Shown: positions 20,061 to 30,060, counted from the first letter of the stretch. The stretch: DNA of 64,000 nt from Bartonella taylorii (GCF_023920105.1 NZ_CP083693.1:947001-1011000), one strand, 5' to 3'. Notes: generated by a model from the letters alone, not told the origin. Numbers and translations are program-made.

Positions 20061-20446
20061 TTACCACCTTTATTGCATTCATAATATTATCTGGCCGTTC
20101 TATAGCGAGCTAGAAGCCTTTTGCCAAGTGACTATAGAAAAATCTGCACCAATTTTCAAAAATGTGTAATTAATCATAAAATAAATTTTAATAAAAAATA
20201 GAAATAGCAATGGTACCCCATACCCTCAGAACCATACCATTTCACCAAAGCTAGATCTATTTGCACAGCCCGAAAAGCCACTCTTTTAAAGATTTCTCAT
20301 CACAGAGAAAGAAAAAAATATAGCACGCAGCAAAGCATATAGACTCTATAAAAAGCAGTCTTCTCTCAAAGAACGTTGCCTAGATATCCAATGACTACGT
20401 GCAAAACAACTTTACATTTAAAACTGATCAGAGAACAAAGATACGA
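20061..20446. other. Gap between ndk and the first autotransporter gene
   Basis: About 385 bases with no gene. It holds the upstream region of ndk and the downstream region of the autotransporter. From 20416 the sequence is part of a block shared with the third autotransporter (see the repeat at 20416-21452). Confidence 0.45.
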
Positions 20447-21452
20447 TCAAAAGCTATAGCGTACACCCAAAATACCTTGGAGTGACTGCTTCACCTTACG
20501 CCCTTTGACATAATGTGCTTCCGCATAAAGCTTTAATTTATCACTGACTAAACTGCTCAAACCAACTCCTAACTTACCTACATTCCCTGATAAGTCTGTA
20601 GTAAATTTATGTAGTTTATTAATCGTTGTACGATTGTTATCCTTATTCTCTCGCAACCATGCTGCCGTAATGTAAGCTAGTGATGAAGTATCTATGCCCA
20701 ATCCAAATTCATATCCTAAAGATAATCCAACCTCACTACGCAATGAAATCGATGGGCGGATATCACCTGTCATTTTGTTGGAAAGTTTGATTTCTTTACC
20801 TTCAACTTGCATCCACGTGAATTGTGCATAAGGTTGTAGCCAACTGCTCTTTGACGTCTTAATACGATAACCAGCTTCAAAGGAGCTCCCCACTGCCCAT
20901 TGAGTATAATTTCCTTCAATATCTAAACCGTTCGTTGAAACAGCCTTCAGACCATTCTGGTAACGATTGTATTTCAAGATACTGTCTACATACCACCCAC
21001 TATGATCAAAATAAGTAGCATAAGCTCCAATGCTATAAGTGGTTATGCCACTAATCCCACCTCGTGCATGCGCTACACGTGCTTGATCATAACTACCAAA
21101 ACCACCAATATAAAACTCTCCATTTGTTAGCTCGCTTAAACCAGTTATACCTAGAACTACACCCGTCTGCTCAAGCTTAAAATCTGTATGACCCGTTGCA
21201 ATGTTTTCTTTGCTCTTGATCGCATATGTCCATAGAGCGGCATTTTTCTTATTTCTATCTAGAATTCCTCTTCCCGCACGTACAGTTTGCAACTCATTGT
21301 GAAAAACAAGCTGAGGGACTACAGACATAGATAACACCGCATCCGTAGAGGGAGTGGTCAAAAAGTGAGAAACTGAAGGCTCCTGCCCCAATTGTGTAAA
21401 AGGTTGATCCTGATCACTAGGGCGTAAAATCATTTGATCAGCTAAAGATTGA
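20416..21452 (-). repeat. 1.04 kb barrel block shared with 26292-27328
   Basis: Aligning by eye at a fixed offset of 5876 bases, this block matches 26292-27328 with about a dozen mismatches and no gaps, near 99% identity. It covers the last 335 codons of the first autotransporter, its stop, and about 30 bases beyond. Outside the block the two genes diverge sharply. Confidence 0.9.
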
Positions 21453-23038
21453 GAAGCTTCTGAAATAGCAGTCTGTTGTTTTGTATCAGAAAGATGATGA
21501 GGTCTTGCTGAACCTGATACTTCAATAACTTGATTTCCTTGAGTTGAAGATACTGAAACACTAGAAACATTCTTTGCTTCCCTTAAATGACGGGGAGGCC
21601 GTGGTTTAGCTGGCTGTTTTTTAGTATGTTTACGAGAATTAGTATTTTTTCTTCCAGAAGAAGCGCCTTGCTGAGGCCATGTACCATTACCAGCAGATAA
21701 TGCAAGAGGAATCTTCGTTTTCTTGTTTACACACTGTGTTTCAGTATTAGAAGGTTCTGAATTCTCAGAGACTCTACCTAAATACCAATTCGTAAAATTA
21801 CCACTAGAACTAGCACATCTATCTCTCTTCAGCAATTGATACTGATATGTTCCACCATCGACAGTTGCAATTTCCTTGCCAGTACGATCTTCCAGAGTAA
21901 AATTAGCTCCCTCATTTTGGCCTCTATCGGTAATTAACGGAATCTCAGTAATCAAACTATTTTTTTGTGAAAAAAGACCTGTAATTTCAGCACCAGAATC
22001 TGTAACGCTTATTTTGTGATTACCTGAGCCTTCAGTGATCGACAAGTAATCACTCGCATCCCCCGTAGCACTAAGATTGAATCGAAAATGCAAACTTCCT
22101 GAAAGTCTCTCAACATGAAGTGAAATATGTTGTGGATCATATGGTATAGAAGTAAAAATAACAGTCCCATCCTGCCCCCCTAAATCTTCAATTTTAATTT
22201 GAGGTTTTTCCTTGTTATTCCGATCACCAACCAAAAAGAATATCTCATCACTTCTTCCCTCTATAGAAAGTTTCTCTTTAGTGATATGATCAGTAACATC
22301 CCCAGCAAATAAATAAAGTTTTCCACTATCATTAACCCTTACTTCTCCAACTACTTCTTGTACACCAACATGTAACCACGAGCCGGCTGTGCCATTAATT
22401 GTTAGACCATCCAGAAATCCACCAGGATATACAACTTGAACAGCACTATCCTGCAAGGTAGTACCATAAGACTCTCCTCCCATTAAAACATGCTGCCTAC
22501 CATTCCCAGAGACCTCAGTATTCATTGAACGTCCCCCCTCTTTTCTATGCCCCATATAAAGATTTTGTTCTCCTCTTCCTTTAACTTTCGTATTCCAAAC
22601 CCATGCCCCATCATACACATTTTGTTGCCCTATTACTCCATCTTCACCAGAAACTATGGTATTATATGCGCTGCTTTTTCTCTCCACGCTCGTAAGATCA
22701 AGACCTTTTTCTTCATAAATAAACTGCTTACCACCAAGGACTTTGGCGTCTGTCGCAATTCCTCCGCGCGTAACTATTTGCATCCCTCCTTTTTTAACAG
22801 TGACACCTATAGAACTTCCACCACTCTCAACAATCTCGACACCACCATCTTCGATCGTAATGTTATTGCTAAAAGAATTGTGAGTCAGTGCTGAACCTTT
22901 TGGTACCTTCCCCCCACTCGTCACACTCGTCACATTCGTTAGTTCCTCATTCCTCTTCTCATCTGCATTGACAATTTGCACAAGACAACTACTGACTATC
23001 AATACTGAAAAACCTAGTTTGCATTTATGCTGCATCAT
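20447..23038 (-). CDS. AIDA-type autotransporter 1
   Basis: Predicted type Va surface or secreted protein, 863 residues from the ATG at 23038 (a second ATG follows directly). A GGAGTG Shine-Dalgarno lies five bases upstream; the frame is open further upstream but that part is not signal-like. The signal peptide ends about IVNA-DEK. The passenger (about 30-340) is built of short Gly-rich beta-helix repeats with motifs such as GGMQIVTRGGIATDAKV, QQNVYDGAWVWNTKV and RQHVLMGGESYG. A pertactin-like segment follows, then a basic Pro/Ser-rich linker (KKQPAKPRPPRHLREA). The last 300 residues are the beta-barrel, ending in Phe (GVRYSF). It resembles the Bartonella autotransporter families (Iba, BafA); which one needs a search. 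Confidence 0.9.
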   Translation of the reverse strand: MMQHKCKLGFSVLIVSSCLVQIVNADEKRNEELTNVTSVTSGGKVPKGSALTHNSFSNNITIEDGGVEIVESGGSSIGVTVKKGGMQIVTRGGIATDAKVLGGKQFIYEEKGLDLTSVERKSSAYNTIVSGEDGVIGQQNVYDGAWVWNTKVKGRGEQNLYMGHRKEGGRSMNTEVSGNGRQHVLMGGESYGTTLQDSAVQVVYPGGFLDGLTINGTAGSWLHVGVQEVVGEVRVNDSGKLYLFAGDVTDHITKEKLSIEGRSDEIFFLVGDRNNKEKPQIKIEDLGGQDGTVIFTSIPYDPQHISLHVERLSGSLHFRFNLSATGDASDYLSITEGSGNHKISVTDSGAEITGLFSQKNSLITEIPLITDRGQNEGANFTLEDRTGKEIATVDGGTYQYQLLKRDRCASSSGNFTNWYLGRVSENSEPSNTETQCVNKKTKIPLALSAGNGTWPQQGASSGRKNTNSRKHTKKQPAKPRPPRHLREAKNVSSVSVSSTQGNQVIEVSGSARPHHLSDTKQQTAISEASQSLADQMILRPSDQDQPFTQLGQEPSVSHFLTTPSTDAVLSMSVVPQLVFHNELQTVRAGRGILDRNKKNAALWTYAIKSKENIATGHTDFKLEQTGVVLGITGLSELTNGEFYIGGFGSYDQARVAHARGGISGITTYSIGAYATYFDHSGWYVDSILKYNRYQNGLKAVSTNGLDIEGNYTQWAVGSSFEAGYRIKTSKSSWLQPYAQFTWMQVEGKEIKLSNKMTGDIRPSISLRSEVGLSLGYEFGLGIDTSSLAYITAAWLRENKDNNRTTINKLHKFTTDLSGNVGKLGVGLSSLVSDKLKLYAEAHYVKGRKVKQSLQGILGVRYSF

Positions 23039-23381
23039 CCACACTCCATTCTCAATTATTAGACAAATATCCCGCAAATATGTTGGTAGTCTATTTTAGA
23101 TTGTATCATAATGTGTTTTATTTATGTCTAAATACACTTTTTTAGTGTGCAATTTTAGTTATACAATTATAAATTGTATAACTTCATAAAATGCAAATTA
23201 TGCCCTTATGTTCAGGGCACAATTTGTAGGACTTCAATAATAAATGAAAAAAAACAGCACCTTTAACAAAGCCTAAAATCACTCTCAATGTCTATATGCT
23301 CCTGAGAGTGCATAGGTATTGAATGTTTAGCTTACGAAGATAATGAGATTTCTAAGATTAAACAGCGCGTAAAATGCATAT
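23039..23381. other. Spacer between autotransporters 1 and 2, with two hairpins
   Basis: About 340 bases. A perfect 11-base palindrome with a three-base loop lies at 23158-23182 (GTTATACAATT/AATTGTATAAC). Next to it, 23194-23206 and 23214-23226 form a 13-base stem with one mismatch around a TGCCCT/AGGGCA core. Read leftward these follow autotransporter 2, so the second may end its transcript; the first may be an operator or lie in the promoter of autotransporter 1. No gene. Confidence 0.5.
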
Positions 23382-25946
23382 TTAGAAACTATAACGTAAT
23401 CCTAAAATACCTTGAAGTGACTGCTTGATTTTATGCCCTTTCAGATAGTGTGCTTCCGCATAAAGCGTTAGTTTCTCGTTGACAAAACTGTTCAAACCAA
23501 TTCCTAATTTACCGGCATTTCCAGACAAGTCTGTGATAAACTTATACTGGTTATTAATTGTCGTATGATTATTATTTACATTCTCGCGTAACCAAGCTGC
23601 TGTAATGTAAGCCGTTAATGAAGTTTCTGCACCAAAAATAAATTCATGCCCTGCAGTTAATCCAACTTCACTACGGAACGAAGTTAATGGGCTTATATCA
23701 CCTGTCATTCCATTAGAAAGCTTGATTTTTCTACCTTGAGCTTGCAAACCTGTTAACTTAACATAAGGCTGCATCCAAGTACTTTGCGCCGGCTCAAAAC
23801 GACAGCCAATCTCAAATGCCCCACCTATCGCCCACTGATTATAATTGCCTTGAATGGCTAAACCGTTCGTTGAAATAGCTTTCAGATTATCTCGGTAATA
23901 GTTATATTTCAAAATCCCGTCCATATACCACCCACGATTATCAAAGTAAGTCGCATACGTTCCAACGCTATAACTGCTTATGTCGCTATCACCGCCTCGT
24001 ATATGAGCAATGCGTACTTGATCATAACTACCAAAACCACCAATATACAAATCTCCATGTGTTAACTCGTTCAACTGATCAGCACCCAATACTATACCTG
24101 TCTGCTCAAGCTTAAAACGTGTATGGCCTGTAGCAATACGTTCTCTGCTTTTAATTGCATAAGCCCATAGATCTGTATCTTTTCTGTGTTGGTCCATAAT
24201 CCCTCTCCCAGTACGTACAATATCCAGCTCATTATTAAAAATAAGTCCAGAAGCTACTGCTATGGAGAGCACTGCATCAACTGAAGGAGTTGTTGTTTCC
24301 CCACCAGGAACCAACGGGTTTACTGGATCTGGAGGTACAGGATCATCGATGCGATCGGCAGATAAAAACCAAATTTTTCCATTCTCGTCCTTTCTCTGTT
24401 TCAAACCATACATATAGGTTCCACCATCGATAGCATTAATTTCTTCACCAGCGATACCTACCAGAGTAAAATGAGCCCCACCGCTTTGATCCGTAATTAA
24501 ATCACGCTTATTTGAAGAAGGATCGGTGATTTCTACACCAGAATCAGCAACACTTATTGTGTGACTACCTTTGCTCTTCTCAATGAAGAGATAATCACCA
24601 CGGTTATGTGCAATAGTGGTATTGAACTCAAAGTGTAAACTTCCCGAAAGATCATTAATATGAAGCTGAGAGTAATATGGATCAGAACCAGTAAAAGCAA
24701 AAATAACACTCCCCTCACCACTTAATTTCTGAATGAGAGAGCTTTTTCCATCAAACTCATCAGTGATAGAATATAGTTTTGTATCTTGTCCATTTAAAAT
24801 AACATCTTCTACTTTAGTATGATGTTGATCATTTCCGGCATAAAGATGAAGCTGTCCAGAATGATTTACCAGTGTCTTACCCTCTAATGTTGCACCAGCA
24901 TGAACCCATGATTTTGCTTCATCATTCATTGTTAGATTTTTTACAAATCCATCACCATATATTTCCTGAACAGCAGTCTCATTTAAAGAGACACCAATAG
25001 CCTTCCCTCCTTCTAAGACACGCTGTTTGCCGCCACCAAAGATTTGTGAATCAAACGCAGAACCACCATTTTTTGCGCTTTGAGATTTTTTGGCAATCTC
25101 TTGTATACCTCCTTGCATAACTTTCGTATTCCAAGTTATTCCCCCATCATATACCTTTTGTTGCCCCAGTATTTCGCCTCGTCCATAAATTACAGTATTA
25201 GAAGCACTACTCCCTTTAATCTGTCCTCCAACATCACCTTCCCCGAAAACAAGCTGTTCACCACCATAAATTTCAGTTCCTTCTACTTTTCCTCCATTCC
25301 CAACACTTTGTTGTCCGCCTTCCTTAACAACAGCATTTTTTGAAAATCCTTGTTTTCCATTTAAAGCCTGAATACTTTCAGTTCCACCATGTTCAATTTT
25401 GCTATTTTCACTAAGACCTCCTCCATAAACATACATCTCTGCACCATCCCTAACCGTGTTATTGACAGACCGCCCTGGACTATCCACCTCACCATCATTG
25501 GAAATATAGGCTTTAGCATCATTCACGAGTACAAAATTTTCCAGAATTGCTCCATCCTTAACAAAGATGAGTTCAGGCTTTTTACGTACTGCAAAATTTC
25601 TTTCTTTCGCACTCTGTTCAATATTGATAGCATTATTTTCATTAAGTCCTTGCACTTTGCTAAGCGATATTTCAGTATTTTTATCCACAGTGACAGCACT
25701 AAGCTTTTCAAAAAAGCCTGATTCACCGTGCGCCTTTACAATAATATTACCTTTAGATACTCTAATCTTTGTGTATTTCCCTGTTATCAAACCATCATTA
25801 TACTGACTATGGAGTGTGTTCTCATTTACGCTATAGTCCGAAGGCTGATAAAAAAGCTGAGTCCCGCTCTCACCTGCAACTGCAGTTTGCACAAAATAGC
25901 TGCTGATTATGAGTGCACAACAGCTTAATTTCCATTTATATTGCAT
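23382..25946 (-). CDS. AIDA-type autotransporter 2
   Basis: Paralogue of its neighbours, 854 residues. The ATG at 25946 has a strong GGAGG about nine bases upstream. Signal peptide MQYKWKLSCCALIISSYF..AVA, cleaved before GES. The passenger has Gly-rich beta-helix repeats (IYGGEQLVFGEGDVGGQ, GQQKVYDGGITWNTKV, KQRVLEGGKAIGV). A pertactin-like part follows, with LYAGNDQHHTKVEDVILNG and the SVADSGVEI motif. A short acidic Pro linker (DDPVPPDPVNPLVPGG) leads to the 300-residue barrel ending GLRYSF. Its barrel is clearly diverged from the near-identical barrels of 1 and 3, so it escaped the recent conversion. Host-interaction role is inferred from the family. Confidence 0.9.
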   Translation of the reverse strand: MQYKWKLSCCALIISSYFVQTAVAGESGTQLFYQPSDYSVNENTLHSQYNDGLITGKYTKIRVSKGNIIVKAHGESGFFEKLSAVTVDKNTEISLSKVQGLNENNAINIEQSAKERNFAVRKKPELIFVKDGAILENFVLVNDAKAYISNDGEVDSPGRSVNNTVRDGAEMYVYGGGLSENSKIEHGGTESIQALNGKQGFSKNAVVKEGGQQSVGNGGKVEGTEIYGGEQLVFGEGDVGGQIKGSSASNTVIYGRGEILGQQKVYDGGITWNTKVMQGGIQEIAKKSQSAKNGGSAFDSQIFGGGKQRVLEGGKAIGVSLNETAVQEIYGDGFVKNLTMNDEAKSWVHAGATLEGKTLVNHSGQLHLYAGNDQHHTKVEDVILNGQDTKLYSITDEFDGKSSLIQKLSGEGSVIFAFTGSDPYYSQLHINDLSGSLHFEFNTTIAHNRGDYLFIEKSKGSHTISVADSGVEITDPSSNKRDLITDQSGGAHFTLVGIAGEEINAIDGGTYMYGLKQRKDENGKIWFLSADRIDDPVPPDPVNPLVPGGETTTPSVDAVLSIAVASGLIFNNELDIVRTGRGIMDQHRKDTDLWAYAIKSRERIATGHTRFKLEQTGIVLGADQLNELTHGDLYIGGFGSYDQVRIAHIRGGDSDISSYSVGTYATYFDNRGWYMDGILKYNYYRDNLKAISTNGLAIQGNYNQWAIGGAFEIGCRFEPAQSTWMQPYVKLTGLQAQGRKIKLSNGMTGDISPLTSFRSEVGLTAGHEFIFGAETSLTAYITAAWLRENVNNNHTTINNQYKFITDLSGNAGKLGIGLNSFVNEKLTLYAEAHYLKGHKIKQSLQGILGLRYSF

Positions 25947-26322
25947 AACTATATCCTCCCCCCCTTCACGTCTGGGTAGACATCAAAGGTAATTAGCTCT
26001 GCATAATTTATTTTCAACCTAAAATTTTAAGAAATATCCTTAACAATCTATTAATATTATAAAAATTGCTATTCAAATTTCACTGAATTCTCTATTTTAT
26101 CTAGAGTAAAAAGTAGTGCCTAAATTATTTTTTAACCCTCATCCAAAAATTGTTTATACAAGAGAGCAAGAAAGTAAGATATAAGAAACAGCCCGCACTA
26201 TAAGGCATGTAACGTGTTATAAAAAGTGCCTTTGTATTTTCTCAAAAATTGTTCTCTGATCATCAAATATCTAGTTTGTAAAAAATATACAATTTAAAAC
26301 TGATCAGAGAACAAAGATACGA
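25947..26322. other. Spacer between autotransporters 2 and 3
   Basis: About 375 bases, very A/T-rich, no gene. It contains the strong inverted repeat at 26249-26314 after autotransporter 3, and must hold the promoter of autotransporter 2 unless the three are cotranscribed. Confidence 0.45.
26249..26314 (-). terminator. 14-base inverted repeat after autotransporter 3
   Basis: Arms 26301-26314 and 26249-26262 (TTGTTCTCTGATCA/TGATCAGAGAACAA) are perfectly complementary with a 38-base spacer. On the minus strand the second arm runs straight into a T-run (TTTTTGAG), as a terminator would. The spacer is long for a simple hairpin. The arm next to the gene is also present after autotransporter 1, but the partner arm is not. 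Confidence 0.5.
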
Positions 26323-27328
26323 TCAAAAGCTATAGCGTACACCCAAAATACCTTGGAGTGACTGCTTCACCTTACGCCCTTTGACATAATGTGCTTCCGC
26401 ATAAAGCTTTAATTTATCACTGACTAAACTGCTCAAACCAACTCCTAACTTACCTGCATTCCCTGATAAGTCTGTAGTAAATTTATGTAGTTTATTAATC
26501 GTTGTACGATTGTTATCCTTATTCTCTCGCAACCATGCTGCCGTAATGTAAATTAGTGATGAAGTATCTATGCCTAATCCAAATTCATATCCTAAAGATA
26601 ATCCAACCTCACTACGCAATGAAGTCGATGGGCGGATATCACCTGTCATTTTGTTGGAAAGTTTGATTTCTTTACCTTCAACTTGCATCCACGTGAATTG
26701 TGCATAAGGTTGTAGCCAACTGCTCTTTGACGTCTTAATACGATAACCAGCTTCAAAGGAGCTCCCCACTGCCCATTGAGTATAATTTCCTTCAATATCT
26801 AAACCGTTCGTTGAAACAGCCTTCAGACCATTTTGGTAACGATTGTATTTCAAGATACTGTCTACATACCACCCGCTATGGTCAAAATAAGTAGCATAAG
26901 CTCCAATGCTATAAGTGGTTATGCCACTAATCCCACCTCGTGCATGCGCTACACGTGCTTGATCATAACTACCAAAACCACCAATATAAAACTCTCCATT
27001 TGTTAGCTCGCTTAAACCAGTTATACCTAGAACTACACCCGTCTGCTCAAGCTTAAAATCTGTATGACCCGTTGCAATGTTTTCTTTGCTCTTGATCGCA
27101 TATGTCCATAGAGCGGCATTTTTCTTATTTCTATCTAGAATTCCTCTTCCCGCACGTACAGTTTGCAACTCATTGTGAAAAACAAGCTGAGGGACTACAG
27201 ACATAGATAACACCGCATCCGTAGAGGGAGTGGTCAAAAAGTGAGAAACTGAAGGTTCCTGCCTCAATTGTGTAAAAGCTTGATCCTGATCACTGGGGCG
27301 TAAAATCATTTGATCAGCTAAAGATTGA
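26292..27328 (-). repeat. 1.04 kb barrel block shared with 20416-21452
   Basis: Second copy of the block described at 20416. It ends within the sequence encoding SLADQMILRPSDQD, just before the barrel, and beyond the stop codon on the other side. Confidence 0.9.
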
Positions 27329-30060
27329 TTATCTGTAGAAACAACAGACTGTTGTTTCTCATTAGGAAGATGGTGGTTACTCAGACAACTACTATTCGAA
27401 CATAATGACTTATTAACCAAATCTTCCTGAATTGGAATAGTTGAAAGAACAGAAACTGCTTGATTGTGCTCTAAGTTTCGGCGAGATCTGCCCCTACGCG
27501 GAAAACTATCAATGTATACTGCAGACAAATACCAAATTTTTTTGCTTCCATCCTCACCGTCTTTTTGTTTCAAACCATACGTATATGTTCCACCATCAAC
27601 AGCACTAATCTTCGCACCAGAAAATTTTTTTAGAGTAAAATGTGCTTTTCCGCTTTGATCAACAATTAAATTAAGATCTTTTGAGGAAGGATCGACAATT
27701 TCAATACCAGAATCTACAACGCTTATTGTGTGAAAACCACCACCATTCTGAATGAAGAGGGTATCACCTTTTCCTTCTGCAAGGCTTACATTAAAATTGA
27801 AATGCATACTACCCGAAAGATTGTCAATATAAAGTTGAGAGTAGTGTAAACTAGGCTCGGCAGAGGTAAAAATAACTTTTCCCACACCACTCAAATTTTG
27901 AATGTAAGAGCTCCTGCCGTCAGAAATGCCGGCAATAGAATATAATTTAGACTCTTCTCCAATTAAGTTGATGTCTTCTACTGTAGTTCGAAGTTTATAA
28001 TCTCCGGCATAAAGATGGAGCTGTCCCAAATCATTAACTGTTATTTTTTCTCCTAATATAGCACCAGAAAAGACCCATGAATTAGCTCCACTATTAATCG
28101 TCAAATTTTTCACGTATCCACCAGCATCAACTACTTGAATAGCACCAGCGTATAAAGTGACAATGTCTGCCTCACCTCCTGTTAAAACACGCTGCATCCC
28201 ACCCTCAAAAACTTCAGTATTCATCGCTAAACCACCGCTCTTTAATGCAAAACCCTCATCGTCTGCAAACCATTTAGCAAGATTTTGTACCCCTCCTCTC
28301 ATAATTTTTGTTTCTGAAACTACCCCATCATCATACACACTCTGTTGCCCCAGTGTCTCACCCTGACCATAAATTGTGGTGTTATAAGCAGTACTACTCA
28401 CAACCCCATCGTTCACATCGCCCTCTCCGAAAACAAGTTGATTACCACCATAGATTTCCGTCTCCATTGCTGTTCCGCCCCCCTCCACCCTCTGTTGTCC
28501 GCCTTCATAAATGATCGTAGATTTTGAAACTCCTTGTTCTGCAACAACTTCAGAACCACCATTTGCAATTGTAGTATTCTTACTGAAACCACCTGCCTCA
28601 ATATAAAGCGTTCCAGATCCCTCAACCATATTGTTAATAGACCATTTGTGAACACCAACCTCTCCAACGTCAGAAATATAAACTACATTATCATCACTGA
28701 GTACGGAACTTTGCAAAATGAATATATCCTCACCAATACCGAAATCATTTGTATAAGAACTGACTATAGGATCTTGCAAAACTGTCATATCTTCTTCTTT
28801 TCCAAAAGATCTAGGTATAGGTAACGCCGTATTCGGTGAAGTGATTACAGCAGTAGAGACCTTCTCAGCAGCAGCTAAATACCAAATTTTTCCTCCTCCA
28901 TTTTCGCTATTTTTCTGTTTCAAATCATACATATAGGCTCCACCATCAACAGCTTCAGCCTTTTCACCGGAATGATTTTTTAAAGAAAAATGAGCTTTTC
29001 CTCTTTTATCAGTAATTAAATCCAATGGATGGAAAAAAGAGTTTAAAATTTCAGCACCAGAATCCACAACACTTATTGTATGGTTGCCCACTCCTTTCTC
29101 TACTAAAAGATAATCACCGTAGTTCTCTGCAAAATTAGCACGCAAATTGAAATGTATATTCCCCGAAAGGTCATCAATATAAAGCAGAGAATAATATGGG
29201 CTAGACTCTGTAGAATTAGAAACAGTAGAAGTGAAAATAACACTCCCTTCACCACTTAACTTTTGAATCAGAGAACTTGACCCATCAACTTCAGTGGCGA
29301 TAGAGTATAATTTGGCCTCTTTTCCATTTAAAATAATTTCTTCTGCTTTCGTTTGCTGCCCCTTATCTCCAGCATAAAGACGAAGCCGTCCAGAACCATT
29401 AACCTTTACTTCTCCTTGCAATATAGCACCGGAGTAAATCAACGAATTAGCTCCACTATTGATCGTCAAAGTTTCCACACGCCCACCAGCATAGACTCTT
29501 TGAAGAGCCCCATCCTCCAAAGTAACGGTGTTTGCTTTACCCCCGGCAAAAACGCTCTGTAGCCCCCCAGCAAAAACCCTCGTATCTACTGCTAATCCTC
29601 CTACCTCTCCAAACCATGTACTAAGATTTTGTTCTCCTCCACTCATAACATCTGTGAAAAAAGCCGCTCCATCATCATACACATTCTGTTGCCCTGATGT
29701 TTCACCTTCACCATGAATTTCAGAATTGTAAGCATAGCTCCCATCTCCTAAAACAATTTGTTCACCACCACGAACTTTAACCTCCTCTGTTTGTCCTCCA
29801 TACTCAACACTTTGTAACCCATATTTACCAATAAGAGTGCCTTTTGAAACCTTTCCGTTCCTAACAGTTTCAACTGTACCGCCTTTAATTATAAGATTCT
29901 CACTGTCGAGATTCTTGCCCATTTCTCCTAGCTGCTCATTTACACTCACTGATGTTAATGATTTTTCTCCTAGTACAGTTACTTCCTCAGCATTTGCAAT
30001 ATTTACAAGAAAACTACTAGCCATTAATGCACAAAAACTTATCCTCAATTTGTGTTGCAT
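26323..30060 (-). CDS. AIDA-type autotransporter 3 with duplicated passenger
   Basis: The largest paralogue, 1245 residues from the ATG at 30060 (MQHKLRISFCALMASSF); GTG at 30069 is in frame but lies in the GGAGTGTGGAG Shine-Dalgarno region. The signal peptide ends NIANA. Two complete passenger modules follow in tandem, about 25-395 and 425-850. Each has Gly-rich repeats (GQQNVYDDG / GQQSVYDDG), TINSGANS, LYAGD, LSGEG/LSGVG, HTISVVDSG and a closing KIWYL. The second module resembles autotransporter 2 (IYGGNQLVFGEGDV), while the barrel is that of autotransporter 1. It therefore looks like a mosaic of its neighbours. No frameshift is seen. A surface adhesin or secreted effector role is inferred from the family. 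Confidence 0.9.
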   Translation of the reverse strand: MQHKLRISFCALMASSFLVNIANAEEVTVLGEKSLTSVSVNEQLGEMGKNLDSENLIIKGGTVETVRNGKVSKGTLIGKYGLQSVEYGGQTEEVKVRGGEQIVLGDGSYAYNSEIHGEGETSGQQNVYDDGAAFFTDVMSGGEQNLSTWFGEVGGLAVDTRVFAGGLQSVFAGGKANTVTLEDGALQRVYAGGRVETLTINSGANSLIYSGAILQGEVKVNGSGRLRLYAGDKGQQTKAEEIILNGKEAKLYSIATEVDGSSSLIQKLSGEGSVIFTSTVSNSTESSPYYSLLYIDDLSGNIHFNLRANFAENYGDYLLVEKGVGNHTISVVDSGAEILNSFFHPLDLITDKRGKAHFSLKNHSGEKAEAVDGGAYMYDLKQKNSENGGGKIWYLAAAEKVSTAVITSPNTALPIPRSFGKEEDMTVLQDPIVSSYTNDFGIGEDIFILQSSVLSDDNVVYISDVGEVGVHKWSINNMVEGSGTLYIEAGGFSKNTTIANGGSEVVAEQGVSKSTIIYEGGQQRVEGGGTAMETEIYGGNQLVFGEGDVNDGVVSSTAYNTTIYGQGETLGQQSVYDDGVVSETKIMRGGVQNLAKWFADDEGFALKSGGLAMNTEVFEGGMQRVLTGGEADIVTLYAGAIQVVDAGGYVKNLTINSGANSWVFSGAILGEKITVNDLGQLHLYAGDYKLRTTVEDINLIGEESKLYSIAGISDGRSSYIQNLSGVGKVIFTSAEPSLHYSQLYIDNLSGSMHFNFNVSLAEGKGDTLFIQNGGGFHTISVVDSGIEIVDPSSKDLNLIVDQSGKAHFTLKKFSGAKISAVDGGTYTYGLKQKDGEDGSKKIWYLSAVYIDSFPRRGRSRRNLEHNQAVSVLSTIPIQEDLVNKSLCSNSSCLSNHHLPNEKQQSVVSTDNQSLADQMILRPSDQDQAFTQLRQEPSVSHFLTTPSTDAVLSMSVVPQLVFHNELQTVRAGRGILDRNKKNAALWTYAIKSKENIATGHTDFKLEQTGVVLGITGLSELTNGEFYIGGFGSYDQARVAHARGGISGITTYSIGAYATYFDHSGWYVDSILKYNRYQNGLKAVSTNGLDIEGNYTQWAVGSSFEAGYRIKTSKSSWLQPYAQFTWMQVEGKEIKLSNKMTGDIRPSTSLRSEVGLSLGYEFGLGIDTSSLIYITAAWLRENKDNNRTTINKLHKFTTDLSGNAGKLGVGLSSLVSDKLKLYAEAHYVKGRKVKQSLQGILGVRYSF

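Noticed and set aside
20447..30060. Many plus-strand frames inside the autotransporter genes
   Set aside because: They are antisense shadows of biased Gly/Ser/Thr-rich repeats.
20447..30060. CRISPR-like array in the repetitive autotransporter region
   Set aside because: The repeats are imperfect, vary in spacing, keep an open frame and encode beta-helix turns.
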